Origin: Echinometra lucunter
Lineage: Eukaryota > Echinodermata > Echinoidea > Camarodonta > Echinometridae
Reading direction: 5' to 3'
Assembly: GCA_029962745.1 (NCBI GenBank)
Contig: CM057156.1
Span: forward strand, 32,990,027 to 33,054,026
DNA: 64,000 bases
The translations under genes were made by a program, and so were the position numbers. Of the stretch, positions 38,775 through 51,710 are shown in pieces (within the stretch, counting starts at the first letter, position 1; each line of letters opens with the position of its first letter). The notes under the pieces are model-generated. The model worked only from the letters and a program-made list of their open reading frames with translations, had not been told where the DNA came from and made no database searches.

Positions 38775-41572
38775 CATTAGCATGCAACGACTCTAGCCTC
38801 CTTATCTATAGACCAATTTCACCTCCAGTTTATGTATTTGGCCCTCTATCGGCGACGGTATTGCTGCTGTGGGCAAGCGCGCTGACCGCGATTGGCTCTG
38901 TGTACAAAATGAATGTAAGATATGAGATATGCCCCGATATTGTTCCATTTACTTTATTCTAGATCAATAAAATAAAGCATGGATACATGGGTAGATGAGG
39001 TAAGACAATATTCATATCTGACGGATGAAGGTATGATGTATTTTTGTACTTTCGATGGTTTTTCAACTTAGTTTTGTCAGTAAAAGTTCGATTGCAGCAT
39101 AGAAGCTGTAGTAAACGGGAGCCCTAAATCTTACCGTGTTTACAAAGTCATGTTTTCACTCATTAAATTTTACGCCAAAGTACATAATGATAATGTTTCT
39201 TGACTTCAAAGTCCCTTCTGTTGATGTTTTTACCCACTGGCGACGAATTCCTTCACAATTCCTTACGGAAACCTGTGTAGGGAGTACGGCTTCTCACACA
39301 AACAGGCTTCATGAGTCAAAAGCGAGTGAATTTCGCACTCAGTTAGCTTCCAATTTTTAAACTTTCTCCAATTCTTGTGGCATTTGAGCACCGCACAGCT
39401 GCGACCTGAACTCCCCTGATAATTTCTCATTGCAAATATTAAAATAAATCTGCATATACTGGTCAAAATAGACAAAAAATCGAACGAATGTACATAACGT
39501 GCTATTGACTTGTGTACTATAAAAGTTGGAGCGCCCACCGCAGTATGTCGAACTGTGTCGAACAGTCTGCTGCCCTCTTGCGTTGTGAAATTGGTCTATA
39601 CTACATGTACACTTCTAAACTATCTCAGAATCGACGATCCCATAATCAGTGTTTCTGCGCCTAATAGCTTTCTTTCTATCTAAAATACAAATCTATGACA
39701 AACATTACCCCCCAAATGTTTTTACATATTATATCGAAACTTTTCCTATCTCTAATTATAATGTCAAACTTCAATTTCTTTGTAAGGTGCTTTTAACAGC
39801 AACACTTCACGTTTTGAAAGCTGAACATTTGCATCTATCAGTAAACATTGTTAGTATTGATCATTGTAATATCAAAGCGTCTGATAACATACCCTTTGGT
39901 AGTTCGAGGGGAGGAGCGTCCAAGGCCCATGAGTACAGTATTTTGGATCCAACAGAGCAAGGTGGAGCATCTCCCACCATATCCATCTCACCACAGTCCC
40001 TATACGGACGAAAAGATAGCTTCCGGATGAGGAAAGGGTTATCATAATACCCTTTGACAGGTCCGGTGGAAAAGGGGGGGGGGGGGGGGCACCAATGGCG
40101 CGTGGAGGTACCAAGCGTAAAGAATTTTGGAAACCGAGCATAATCATTATGGGGCATTATTTTGCTTTGTACATCACCTATTCAGGCACTTTCCCTGACC
40201 TATCCATCTCACCACATTCTTTTTAAGGAATACAAAATAGCTTATGGATTAGGGAAGGGTTATCATATACCCTTTGATAGCTCCGGTGGAAAGGGGGGAG
40301 GGGCACCAAACGTTAAGGATTTTGGAACCGAGCAGTCTTCTTTTTCACATCTCCCACCGTACCCACAGTCCTTGTTAACACAGTGATGATGATGATGATG
40401 ATGATGATGATGGTGATGATGATATTGATGAGGATTATAATTCGTGGGGAATTGAGTCTTCTCACGTACGAGTAATGATTATTGTCAGAATGCAATCCCA
40501 TTCATCACATTGTAAATCAACCGTGAGGAGAGTGGAGAATGGAAGAGGTATTACGACTGTGATGGATGAGCGCATTAAAACGACTTCGAGGAGATACAAA
40601 AATTATACTTGGATCAAGGGATAAAACAGCCACGACCTACCCCCTCCCCCGCCTGCCTCCTCCTCCTCCATATAATTTTTGTTTTACAAACATGACAAAG
40701 AGCAGGATAATTTGAGCAACAAAAAGCTGTTATTCGATGGGTCTAACGATCTGCATGTTATACAACTCAAGTACAACTTTCAGTAAAATAATATATTCTA
40801 CAATACTTTCCTTCCAATAATCTCATTCACATTATGGAAATATTTTGCATAATGATGTACATATAAATAATGTTATTTGATTACATGTAAAGTGGACGCA
40901 GTGAACCGAATATTCATTATCATACGTCATATAAATTGAACGTTAATGTTTTATTGTTAATGTTGGAATTGATTTATTTCGTAATACAAAGTACTCAATG
41001 GTTTAGTAACTGCATTATCATTCTCTTATGATTATGGCATATGGCTCGGTGATATGCATTCAGAAAAAGAGTTTTTTTTTTTTTTAATCTTGAAATGATT
41101 TTGTTAAAAACACACAAGAGATGTTGATGGGCCGTTCAATCATTGTGCCATATGTTTCTTTAGCCTTCACTACAAAGCAATACATAATAATGTCATGAAA
41201 AAAAAAAGGTTTTGCGCAATTTTTCATTCGACTTCGTATTTTGCAAATATAGATGTGTTTACACTTTACAGAACAAAATTGGCAATCATTTATGCGTTTC
41301 ATCTGAGTAAATTTCGTTAGACATGTAAGAGCAACTTTTATATTTCCGCAAAAATCTCCACCTTGCCTATTTAATATTTTCTTTTTTTTATTAATTCCTA
41401 GGACATGTATACTTGTATTTAAGAGAACTCATGTGGACGGGCTGAGCGTTATATAATTATGTTTTCCCTATTATTATTGTTATTATCATTATCATTATTA
41501 CCAATATTATAGTTATTATTATTGTTATTATCATCATCATCGTCATCATCGTCATTATTATTATTAGTTGTA

Positions 41573-41617
<45 letters not shown>

Positions 41618-43735
41618 CAGTATAAAGCCCTGCTCTTGGGAGATTATCTGCTCAATTTATAATATGTTTCCATGCACCTTTAGACGTAGAAAGTGAGATC
41701 AAGATTTTTTAGGCTAAAATTTTACATTCTTACACTTGACTTTCTTGGGGGCAGCCGAATAGATCAATCCATGAGGTCAACACATGAAATCGACATTACA
41801 GCGCACAAAATCACTGATAATAGCTGGCTAACTGACTCCTATAGACCAATTTCACCTCCGGTTTATGTATTTGGCCCTCTATCGGCGACGCCATTGCTGC
41901 GGTGGGCAAGCGCACTGACCGCGATTGGCTCTGTGTACAAAATGAATGTAAGATATGAGATATGCCCTAATATTGTTCCATTTACTTTATTCTAGATCAA
42001 TAAAATAAAGTATGGATACATGGGTACATGAGGTAAGACAATGGCCATATCTGACAGATGAAGGTATGATGTATTTGTGTACTTTCGATAGTTTTTCAAC
42101 TTAGTTTTGTGACTTTTGTCAGTATAAGTTCGATTGCAGCATAGAAGCCGTAGTAAACGGGAGCCCTCAATCTTACCCTGTTTACAAGTCATGTTTTCAC
42201 TCATTAAATTTTACGCCAAAGTACCTAATGATAATGTTTCTTGACTTCAAAGTCCTTTCTGTTGATATTTTTACCCACTGGCGACGGATTCCTTCGCATT
42301 GCTTACGGAAATCTGTGTAGGGAGTACGGCTTCTCACACAAACAGGCTTCATGAGTCAAAAGCGAGTGAATTTCGCACTCAGCTTCCAATTTTCAAACTT
42401 TCTCCATTTCTTGTGGCATTCGAGCACCGCACAGCTGCGACCTGAACTTCCCTGACAATTTCTCATTGCAAATATTAAAAGAAATCTGCATATATTGGTC
42501 AAAATAGACAAAAAATCGAACGAATGTACATAACGCGCTATTGACTTGTGTACTATAAAAGTTGGAGCGCCCACCGCAGTATGTCGAACTGTGTCGAACC
42601 ATCCACTCTGTGTCGAACAGTCTGCTGCCCTCTTGCGTTGTGAAATTGGTCTATAGCTTGTAGCGAGCCTTATATAAACTGCTACTTGAGAGCCTTTGAG
42701 CAACTCGATGTGCAAGTGACCTTTAAAGCGAGTATTTCCAGCGGGGATATGAGATGATCTGAAGAGGTTTTTTAATGCATGATGCGCGAAATCTGTTCTG
42801 CTAGTAAACAAATGGTTTATTCATTTTCATTTCTGAATGATTATTTCTAGGCATACTAAATGCTCTAAGGGAATCATGATATTATTTCACCTATGCAAGT
42901 ACCCATAAATTGTCACATATACTGCATTAACTAAAATATCTCTTCTCAATTATTTATTTATATCTACTACTTTATTGTCGTTCAAATCATCAATACATTA
43001 ATATTCAATGCAATATACTTTATTTTTCATCCACGTTGGTCGTCTTGACAAACCCTTCAGATTATTCTTTTTTATGGCCGCCCAATTCCAATAATGGTCT
43101 ATCTTGTATTGTCATATGTATGTTTTATTGTTGTACCTTATCTTGTATTTTTATTGCGCTATTCTTACCATTATTCTATGATAGTTGTACTCTGTTTTAT
43201 ATTTCATTGGAATTGATTAATATTGAATTCAATTGAATTCAATTGAATTCAGTTATACTATTATAATATCATATTACATTATACTATATTGAACTGAACA
43301 TGATATTGCACAAGGTCTATTGCAGGAAACAAAAATTTCGATAAATATCGGAAGTAAGATCTTACCATGGTTGTTCTTGATCCATCCCTGGTTCCTTACA
43401 CCCAAAGAGGACAAGATGATGGGCTGTACCCGGGGTCGTCACAGGAGAAAATCCGACTAAATAATTGAAGTGAGGAAGAAAAATAAGGAGAATCAACATG
43501 GTCACTCTTAATTTTACAGACTACATAAATCATTTAACCGTTCGATGTCGCTATAGCATAAATTTCATTTTAGGCTTCTACAAAATCAATTTTTACTGCA
43601 CTGTCTGTTCTTATACGCCATTTATTATTCAATGAATGTACCACTTTTTATTGAGAATGGAAAACAATGAACTAAAATTGAAACATATTAAACAAAATCA
43701 CAGAGTAAGGCCCCATTCCATCCCTTCCCTCTCTT

Positions 43736-43790
<55 letters not shown>

Positions 43791-45445
43791 CCCATCGTCG
43801 CCATTAATTCAATAACGGCGAAAAGTCAAGTCTGCCATTATAATTTTCTCTGAAAATTTTAGCTTCAAATACATCTTCTAAACAACGAGACAACCATTAG
43901 TGATAATAATTGTTAACTCGTGCATCAGTTCTCTTTGGTAGATTCAGCGGACTAAAGATAATCTGATTAACTGGTTGAATCAAAATTGCTGTGGGTTGAA
44001 GGATAAAAATATAATTCATTATTAATGTGACCGATTTAAGCAGTTAATTGAGGCAAATGTACAAATTAATATTGGAGTGATTGTAGAAGTAGAAGACGCA
44101 ACTCGATTTTGTTTTTGTTGGTTTTTCTATTGTATGTCTTGTTTTTGTTATTGTTTTGATGTTGGAGTAGTTTTGAAATGAAAACCAATATAAGCAATAT
44201 TCAATTATACTCCACATCACCAAGAAGTTATATAACATTTTTTTTCAGTTAAAAATATTTCTCATTCAAAATGTAATGAAATTTTTTCATTTTCATATTT
44301 TTTCATAATTTTATCAGTTAACATTGTATTAATGTAGAAACATACATCCAATTTTGTGAATATGTATAAATCGATTATTGTAAATTGTATATTTTCTACT
44401 ACTTGCCATTAGCCTTTTCATTTCCGTTTTCTACAATTTTCCCGTTGTGTGGAATAAAACAAAATCAACTTACCAACATAAACACCTCGGTTCCTTGGCA
44501 TCTTAGCTGCATAGCAAACATATTCATTGGCCTGAAAGGAAATTAAAATGGAAGTTCTAAATACCGTATAGTACATTTTTAAAAGATTTATTGTATTTTC
44601 TCTTGCTCTTTTATAATAATTCTTCCATAATCTGCGAGAAAATACTATTTTTTCAAAGCATGATTTGATCATAATAATACCACGTCTATGAAAATCATAA
44701 TCAATCGAAAGCTCGTCAAAACCAGAGAATAATTACCTTTTGGCATAGGAGAAGTAACAGTTTACTCACATCATAGGAATTTAAAAGCGAATATTACAGA
44801 CTATAATATTCGAAATAAAAGAGAAACAGTCAAATTATGACTAATTTTCTTAGTAAAAACAGATCATCACGCGTGGTTGAATAACTATTAGAACCTCTAG
44901 CGTATTTGAAGGAACATTGATTATTTTGACCCATCTTCTCCATTAAACAAGGATCAATAACAGGGTGGAATGTTTTTTTTCGCCCTACATCACATTTCTG
45001 TGCCAATGTTTCTAAACATCATTATTAAGCATATAGCATCCGTTACAGTTCTTCCTATGTACCCCTCCCCAGGCCTGCCTCCCCCACCCCTTGCCTTCCT
45101 CATTATTTACGTCATTTCAATTATTCCTGTTCTCCTTCACTGTAATAATAATCTTCTTTGAATTTTGATCAAACGGGTAAAATAAAGCTGCATGCAGATA
45201 TCGATACGCATTCATGGTGTTATACTTTACATCAGTCTATAAAGAAATGTTGTAAACGATCATGATTTATTCATGTTTCATAAACACAAAACTTATACCT
45301 TAGGATAAAATAACTTTAGTTAACATAACTCGATATGATTTGTTTTGTCGGTCCGAAACCCGTGTAAGTGCCAGTTATTTGCAATGTGGTTGTTACAAAA
45401 ATTGATGAAAGAAGATTATAAGATGATAAATTTGACCCCCCCCCC

Positions 45446-45477
<32 letters not shown>

Positions 45478-46458
45478 AGAAAGAAAGAAAAAAAAAATCT
45501 GTTCAATTATGCAATATTCTTTGACAATAGTTTGTATTTTATACTCTTTTATTTTTTTCAAATCGTGTAAGATTGGAAATTGAAATCATAATTTTGCTGC
45601 CAATTTGTGAATGGAAAGCTGATTAATTTGGGGTAAGCATGGATGAGGTTGTGACCATCACTTCACGTCTCATCTATAATATTCATCAATTTTTTTATAT
45701 ACCTATGATACTTCAAAAGGAAAATTGATTTTGTACGAATGAACGATGCATTTGGTTGTGAAAATCATGCTTCATGTCGCTTTCTTGAAGGATAGCAGAG
45801 CTTGAAACTATTCGCAGAATATTTTTACAAGTTCACTGTAAAAATAATTCTTGTTTTGCTATTTTTTGATGACGCCATGTTTGCATTTGCTAATAATGAT
45901 AAGACGACATTAGGAAGTCTAAAATATGGTATTGTAATTTTTAAATGTTGTAATTATGTGTTTTTGAAAATACAAAATGCATACTAAACAATGTCAAGCA
46001 GTAACGATTTGTAATTGTTATCATCATCACCCCCCCCCCCCCCATTCTTATCATGACTGTTTTCCTTAATTTTGTAAGTGGATGAGACAGCATTTTATTT
46101 CATCTGAACTTACCTTTTCAGGATGTATATTTGGCATCCTTAAATCTGATGTTCCATTCTCCGGCTGTTCTCCATCTACTGATGATGATGATTCGTACAA
46201 GGAAGCATCCATTGGTCCTACGTATGACGGACCATAACTGAAATACATGGACGGTACATCTCCTTCATCCTCTCCACCATTCTCCAATTCTTCCTCCTCC
46301 TCTAAAGTGTTGTGTAAAGCGTTTTCATACCTATCTTCCAACCATGGTAATCTCGACAAAGCTGCGATCCATTCTTCTCTTGTGTTGGCTCCAAAAGCCC
46401 GACAGACCATCAGTAAAGAAAGGCCAAGAATTAGGAAAATATATCGAAAACATGCCAT
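33403..46458 (-). CDS. PHM: Peptidylglycine alpha-hydroxylating monooxygenase, copy B (12 coding exons)
   Basis: Exons descending: 46114-46458, 44474-44531, 43366-43456, 39893-39999, 38514-38597, 38117-38165, 37493-37557, 36997-37077, 36519-36595, 35669-35719, 34712-34761 and 33403-33583. Every junction matches copy A and stays GT-AG. The product is 412 residues because exon 4 lacks 15 bp, removing five residues in frame. The signal peptide and all five copper-ligand histidines (TAHHLVLFGC, LQVHY, VHTHKLG) and the ligand methionine (EDEMCNFLILYY) are retained, so the copy looks functional. Exon 1 is almost identical to copy A (two residue changes), whereas exon 12 has about eleven changes. 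A 5.7-kb transposon ends 70 bp upstream of the start codon, and three further elements sit in its introns. Enzyme activity is inferred from family membership. Confidence 0.93.
33641..33692 (-). pseudogene. Ghost of a duplicated exon 12 start in PHM copy B intron 11
   Basis: Counterpart of the 17611-17661 relic, with two additional A residues. One frame still reads GNFYVIQY, like CNFYIMYY of exon 12, but it is out of phase with exon 11. Confidence 0.65.
33891..34006. mobile_element. 116-bp insertion with 12-bp target duplication in intron 11 of PHM copy B
   Basis: It is absent from copy A and flanked by direct copies of TTTTAGAATACA (33879-33890 and 34007-34018). It contains the short palindrome GGCCCGCCTCGGGCC. 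A 12-bp duplication suggests retroposition, but no poly-A tail is seen. Note that this motif is itself locally repeated. Confidence 0.6.
34378..34600. mobile_element. PHM copy B counterpart of the 18440-18665 repeat
   Basis: Paralogous sequence with the same motifs. It directly follows the uninterrupted point where copy A carries the LINE fragment. Confidence 0.65.
36057..36385. mobile_element. 329-bp MITE flanked by TTAA, in intron 9 of PHM copy B
   Basis: Inverted ends of about 28 bp (AGACGGTAGGTCGTGGGCTT on the left, its complement with one mismatch on the right) are flanked by TTAA at 36053-36056 and 36386-36389. Copy A has a single TTAA at the same point. A TTAA duplication is typical of piggyBac and Kolobok elements; the superfamily is not resolved. 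Confidence 0.9.
37105..37395. mobile_element. GGGGCGTCAAT-type element in PHM copy B intron 7
   Basis: Paralogue of 20858-21170. Its poly-C run is 17 instead of 39. Confidence 0.5.
37704..37717. promoter_or_regulatory. Perfect RFX-type X-box palindrome in PHM copy B intron 6
   Basis: Same 14-bp palindrome as 21482-21495 in the paralogous intron. Confidence 0.35.
38685..38768. repeat. (TC)n microsatellite, PHM copy B intron 4
   Basis: Interrupted TC run ending 43 bp before TATA-flanked element copy 1. Confidence 0.9.
38811..39596. mobile_element. 0.8-kb TATA-flanked element, copy 1, in intron 4 of PHM copy B
   Basis: The ends are GACCAATTTCAC and its reverse complement, with TATA on both sides. 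Copy A has one TATA at the matching point (TTATCTATACTACATG near 22555), so this is a clean insertion after the gene duplication. No transposase frame is seen. Confidence 0.9.
41470..41620. repeat. (ATT/ATC)n and (AGT)n microsatellites, PHM copy B intron 3
   Basis: Short counterpart of the copy A tract at 24898-25167. Confidence 0.85.
41844..42651. mobile_element. 0.8-kb TATA-flanked element, copy 2, in intron 3 of PHM copy B
   Basis: Same family and orientation as copy 1, with identical ends and near-identical interior. Flanking TATA lies at 41840-41843 and 42652-42655. The empty site in copy A reads CTCCTATAGCTTG (near 25386). Confidence 0.9.
45437..45477. repeat. Poly-C/poly-A tract in PHM copy B intron 1
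   Basis: C run then about 30 A. Copy A has instead CCCCCCCCCCGCCC plus an (AC/A)-rich tract at 28717-28758, and about 0.27 kb upstream of it is missing in copy B. Confidence 0.8.
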
Positions 46459-47429
46459 GTTTCTTATTCAGTGATACCCGTGATGCTCCGTATGTTGTGC
46501 GCCTTTTTTTCAGAGAGAGAGATAAATACAAAGACGTTTTAAATATTATATAGCTAGACAGAAAGCAGCACACGCGGATGCCTATGGGGTTAAGCCCCGC
46601 CCAGCTTTCGTCCATTAGAAGCCGGAAAATAAGCCCTTCTAAATCTTCATGAACCGAAATAAGCACCTTTGATTGGATTATAGCATCATGAATATGTATT
46701 TGCTTCGATAATATCGTTCTCGAAATATGGTTATTCATTTGACCTTATTACGTCACAATTATGCAAATTCATGCATGACGCGTGTACTCGCACAAAGTTA
46801 GAGGTTTCTACTTCACAGAGAAAACGTGAGTACCACTGCAATTATGATTAAATATAAGAAATTTGACTATTTGTTTCAAAATAGTTGGCTATTCTTCTTA
46901 ATCTACAATAATTTCTTTACAATTTGAAATAATTGCTAACAGCTGTTTCCGAAAGAGCTAGAAACATTGTACTCTTGATCTGACAGTTTGGTTTTCATCG
47001 TCATGAGCTAGATTGACCGCGGGTACCGTTCTCGAACCATGTACTCGAGGTAGCTCCTCCGGGCTAATGCCGGGGGCCATGTATGATAATTCTGGTGTTC
47101 ACGTTGACCGTTCTTGAACGGTTTTGATATCTAAGATTGTTCAAATCAGAAGTTTGGCGTCATGAAAAATCAAATTCAGACCTAGATTAGACAAAAGGAT
47201 TTTTGTGAGTGAACACTCCGGCAGAATTTATGAGATTATTACTAGACCGCTAGTGTGTGTAGATTCTAGACTAGATCTAACTGTTAGATATCTAACGTTA
47301 GATCTAAATAATGTTATTTGGACTCGCTGACAGCTAGTGACCGTGACACTGCATTGCGGACTGGAGAGCACACACAATGAACACAATGAACACACGTCGA
47401 CGGCCCCGGTTGATTTTGCCAGTGTTTTT

Positions 47430-48050
47430 AACACTTGTAAGCCTTTAACATTTGAAGATGAAACAATTATTGAGTGACCTTTACTTTAGTATAGGTCTTA
47501 CTATCCACATTCATCAGTTTACAAGATCTAACGTTAACAGTTATCAGAAATTCTGTTAAAAAATCTAAAGTAGATCTGGACACACTTGTAGGGTCTAGGT
47601 CTACTTGGAAGTTGGAAGTTGGATCAAGTTGACTCTGTTATTTATTTTCATTTATGCACTTTACCATGTCCGTAAATAAATTTTGTGTACTTTTTATACA
47701 TGACAATAAATTATCTTGAAATATTGTTCAACATCTCAGTCTCACCCCACCTCTTCTGAAGATAGAAAATGTTACTGACTGCAGTTTGAAGTAACTATCA
47801 AATATTACATGGTAAATGTTGCAATCTGCTTGGTTTTAATAATGCTTTTTGTTTTTGTTTTGTTTTTGTTTTGGGGGTTTTTTTTCCCCACAGATGGAAA
47901 TATTGGAACTGGAAGGCTGGAAGAATTTCGACTGATAAACATCACTACATGTAATACATGTATAGGCCCCAGGTGAAGCAGAGAATCCACTGAAGTGACA
48001 GGTAACAACAAAAATTTTCCAGAACACTTTTCTTTCTTATTCACATTATG
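47430..48050 (+). repeat. Internal module 1 of the 5.7-kb transposon, exon-like
   Basis: It is homologous to module 2 (48140-48990). Both begin near a shared AACATTTGAAG segment and contain a block with AG acceptor and GT donor: here CCCCACAG before 47894 and GTGACAG/GTAACAAC at 48001. No extended coding frame is open, so if transcribed it would be non-coding. Confidence 0.55.
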
Positions 48051-48139
48051 ATGATTACAGTAATGAATTTGAGGGCATTCCGGTAGAGCGTAGACGGTAA
48101 TTATTTAGGCTAACAATTCCGGTTGATGCTTTTGCCATT

Positions 48140-48990
48140 TTGTTGCTCTTGTAAACTCAAACATTTGAAGTTGAAACAGTTATTGAATGACAATTAGTCT
48201 ATGTCTAACCCTTGAATCTACCTAAGAATGACCACATTCTTCAGTTGAAAAGTTGAGCTAAAACAGTTAAACCTCTGGAAGTCTCTTAAAATCTTGAGTA
48301 GATCCGGAAACTGTCACTTAGCCCTCTCACCCTACCCCCTTCTGAACATACATGTAAACAGAAGATGCTACTGTGTGGATGCTATTCCATGTATTTGGTT
48401 TATTCAGTTTTATTCTTAGTTTTTGTAATCATTTTTATTATATCATTTTTTTTTTTTGGGGGGGGGGGGCTATTCAGACACTTGTTTAATACATTATGGT
48501 TTCTTTATAGTCTGGTTACTGGCAGTTCACAGTGGTCCTGTTCTATTTTGGTGGCAGAACTAAAACATTTTATGGGGGTGGATTACAGGCATATTATGTA
48601 GATGTTTGTAACTCATTGGTAAGCTTTTCTATTTCTACATGAAGGAAATCTAAAATCTTGGATGCACCATGAAAAGATAAGTAAAATTTGATAGAACTAT
48701 AAATACCACATGTTTATTTCAATGTAAGTATCTCAGAAATGCATTACAACTTGGTACAGTGATATTGATTTTTAGATTTATTTTATTTTTATTTTATTTT
48801 ATTTTATTTTTTTGTGTTCACATAGTTAGATATTTGAAGGCTGGAAGAATTCTACTGATGAATGTCACAACATGTCCACTACATATCACTACAAGTCAAG
48901 GATGAAGTAGAAAATCCTGTAAAGTGACAGGTAACAACTAACAACTAACTTTTCCAGGAGACTCGTAACACAAATTCATACCTCTAACTA
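48140..48990 (+). repeat. Internal module 2 of the 5.7-kb transposon, exon-like
   Basis: Diverged copy of module 1. The exon-like core GAAGGCTGGAAGAATT to AAAGTGACAG ends at the same GTAACAAC donor (48930). A poly-T/poly-G tract at 48448-48469 marks further insertion or slippage. Confidence 0.55.
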
Positions 48991-50073
48991 AATATTGTAA
49001 AGTAAGTTTCATTACACATGTAAATATTTTCCCTCTCCCATGTTCCTCCATAACAAAATTTGTCTGTGTTGACAAAACTTGACATAGGGGAGACTTCACA
49101 GAAATCCTTTGTACAGGAGAGCGACACTTAATACACATCAATAGACAACATTTATTGCCAAATGTAGATAGTGTGTAAACAGGTCGGCACACTAATTTTT
49201 CATTGTATGGGTTCTGAATTGAAATTGAAAAATTTCAGTTGTTAATTTTAGTTATGAATGCAAATTTTTATCTAGATTGCAGCTCCCATGTGCCTTTCGC
49301 TATCGTGTAGATTAATGTGAATTTGTATCAGTGCTCCCCAATTTTAAAGCATTCATGTGTATGAAGGTTATCTCATTTAAACATAATTATGCAGTAGGTT
49401 ATGTAGCTAATGTAGAGGCCCTATTCAGTCATATTTTTTTAAAATTTCCTTTTTATGTAGTATGATGCCATAGCAGATGATTGATGCAGACTGGAATTGA
49501 CAAATCCTGAGAGGAACTTACGAGATGTATGACTTGAACATTTGAGAGTAAGTTTGCTGCTATAAGTAACCAGTCCCCTTAGCTATCATTGACCACATTA
49601 GGTGTTATCAGTCTTAGATGTGAATTACTGTCATAGATGAGATTTTTTAGTTTACCAATGTACTTTAATTGGTTTCATAGAGTGGTCTCTAAAATAAATG
49701 TATTTAGGCCTACATTTACTAGATTTCAGTAACATAACATCATGCAGTGCATAATTTGACCCGTCCAATGTTGTTTATGACCCGAAGTCCCTTTCATTAC
49801 AAGTATTACTAAATTACCGTATGAGCATTAGTTTACTTCAGAAGTATTTTTCATTTTATATCTTATCTGCATCATGTATGCTCCAGTTGGGCTATCAGAA
49901 ATATGAAATTCTAAAATGTCTGTAGGACAAAATATGTGTAGCTGGATTTCTTCACTTGCACACTCCTACCTTGTGCATTTTAGTCCTTGCAGGTGTCTAA
50001 ATGTTGTGTGACTAATCCTTATTAAATGCATCTGATATATATTTATCGTGTTTGTGGTTTTTTTTCTCCACAG

Positions 50074-50560
50074 ATTTCTGGATTATGACTTTGGCTCATC
50101 CTTCCTGTCACCTAGACTGCAGCTTTGATGGTGACTGCAGATGACATCTACTCCCTGATAATGCTTTCTTCAGATAGTAGCAATTTTTTCAAAGAGATGA
50201 TTTTAAGATATGATTTATCACTAAATCACATTAAATGAAAGCTACAGAGTAAATATTTGGGGATTTCTTTCTTCTTTTTTTTTAATGATTAAAGTCAACT
50301 CATCTTGCATGAGTTATATGTGTACATAACTAAATGGACACAATGTCAACTGCCATCTCAAATTCAGAATTGAGAAGAAAGGCTTTTACTATATATTTGC
50401 TTTATAGGAATCTAAATCAAAGAATGTAGGAAATCATTAACCCCTAGACTTCTATGGAGATTGGTAAGATGCATGGAAATGTTACATTGAGGTAACTTCA
50501 GTTTTGTATTTTTGAAGTTAAAATGTGTTGAATCATTAAATTATTATTCTAATTAAAAGT
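50074..50560 (+). other. Possible terminal exon of a non-coding transcript inside the transposon
   Basis: TTTTTTTCTCCACAG precedes 50074, a strong acceptor-like tract. An AATTAAA lies near 50553. No protein frame of note was found. It would follow the two exon-like modules on the same strand. Confidence 0.25.
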
Positions 50561-51460
50561 TTACTATCCGCAAATGACTGAATGGCCTATCTTTATTTTA
50601 GACCCCCTACATGCATTGAACACTGGAAGATTAACCGGTTTTTACAGCATTTTAAGAAATATTGTGTACTAAAAATATATCTTTAAAAAGTGTGCTTATG
50701 GGGGGGGGGGATACAATGTACCTGCATGTGCAATGTGAAGGGTAAATAAGGTAAATAAGGCCGTATGAAGGAATTTTTCCTGGGGGGGGGGGGGAATTTG
50801 TTCAGTTTTTAGGAAATGTGCAAGCGAGGGAACAAAGTGACCGAGTGGGAGCTTTTGCATTTTTTAGAATTGGAATAGAATGATCTGGGTATAATTTAGG
50901 GCACCCCCCCCCCCCCAAAAAAAGGAAAGAATAAGGGAAAAAGGGGTTGAATTTTTTGGGGGGTGGGGGGGGGGGAGGACTGCCCCCTATTTGCGTATGG
51001 CCATGAAGGTAAACCGAAAGTGTGAAAGGTGAAAAGATACAAGTAATGTGTCAAATTTAAATTGCTCTAGCAAGGCTACAAGTGAAAGAAAGTGAACAAC
51101 TGTGCCGAGTAAAAAAGAGTGGATATCTTGAAAAGAAGTATTTTTGATAGTAAAATCTGTGAATGAGCTAGTTGAGACTGAAGGGTATGAGAGCAGAAAT
51201 GGAATTAGTAAAATGTACAGCAAATTGGGCAATATGTGTGATCATTATTTCTTTAGTTCTATATTTTTCTCCTTTCTCTTCTACTTGATTATTATCATCA
51301 TCAGATCAGTTCCCCCTCTATTCCCTCGTCTTGGAGCTCTCTTTCCCCTTCTCTCCACAATCAGAGTGCCTTCATAATCTCTTCCCACCTCCCAGATTAG
51401 CCGGTGAAAGGAATATTGCAAAAGAGTATGAAAAAAAAATAAATAAATAAATGGATGCTT

Positions 51461-51710
51461 GGATTTGATAATGAATGAAAGTGGATTTTAAAATCATATC
51501 TGCGGACACAAAGACTGAAGTACAGTTAGAAAGAAATTATAACAGATAGGTTATTCATTTGAGGTTTCAGACAAAAAATAAATGAATAAATTTATATTTG
51601 GATTTGATAATGAATGAAAGTGAATTTTAAAATTAAATCTGTGTACACAAAGACTGAAGTACAGTTAGAAAGAAAATATAACAGATAGGTAATTGAGGGT
51701 TCAGACCTTC
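51461..51710. repeat. Two tandem copies, period 139 bp, within the 5.7-kb transposon
   Basis: GGATTTGATAATGAATGAAA occurs at 51461 and again at 51600, each followed by closely matching sequence ending in AACAGATAGGT. Confidence 0.75.

Noticed and set aside
42356..42811. 151-codon minus-strand frame
   Set aside because: It lies largely in TATA-flanked element copy 2 and continues into intron flank; unlike any transposase I know and interrupted in the sister copies.
46331..46738. 135-codon minus-strand frame overlapping PHM copy B exon 1
   Set aside because: Different frame from the conserved signal-peptide exon and reaches into the transposon end; a shadow.
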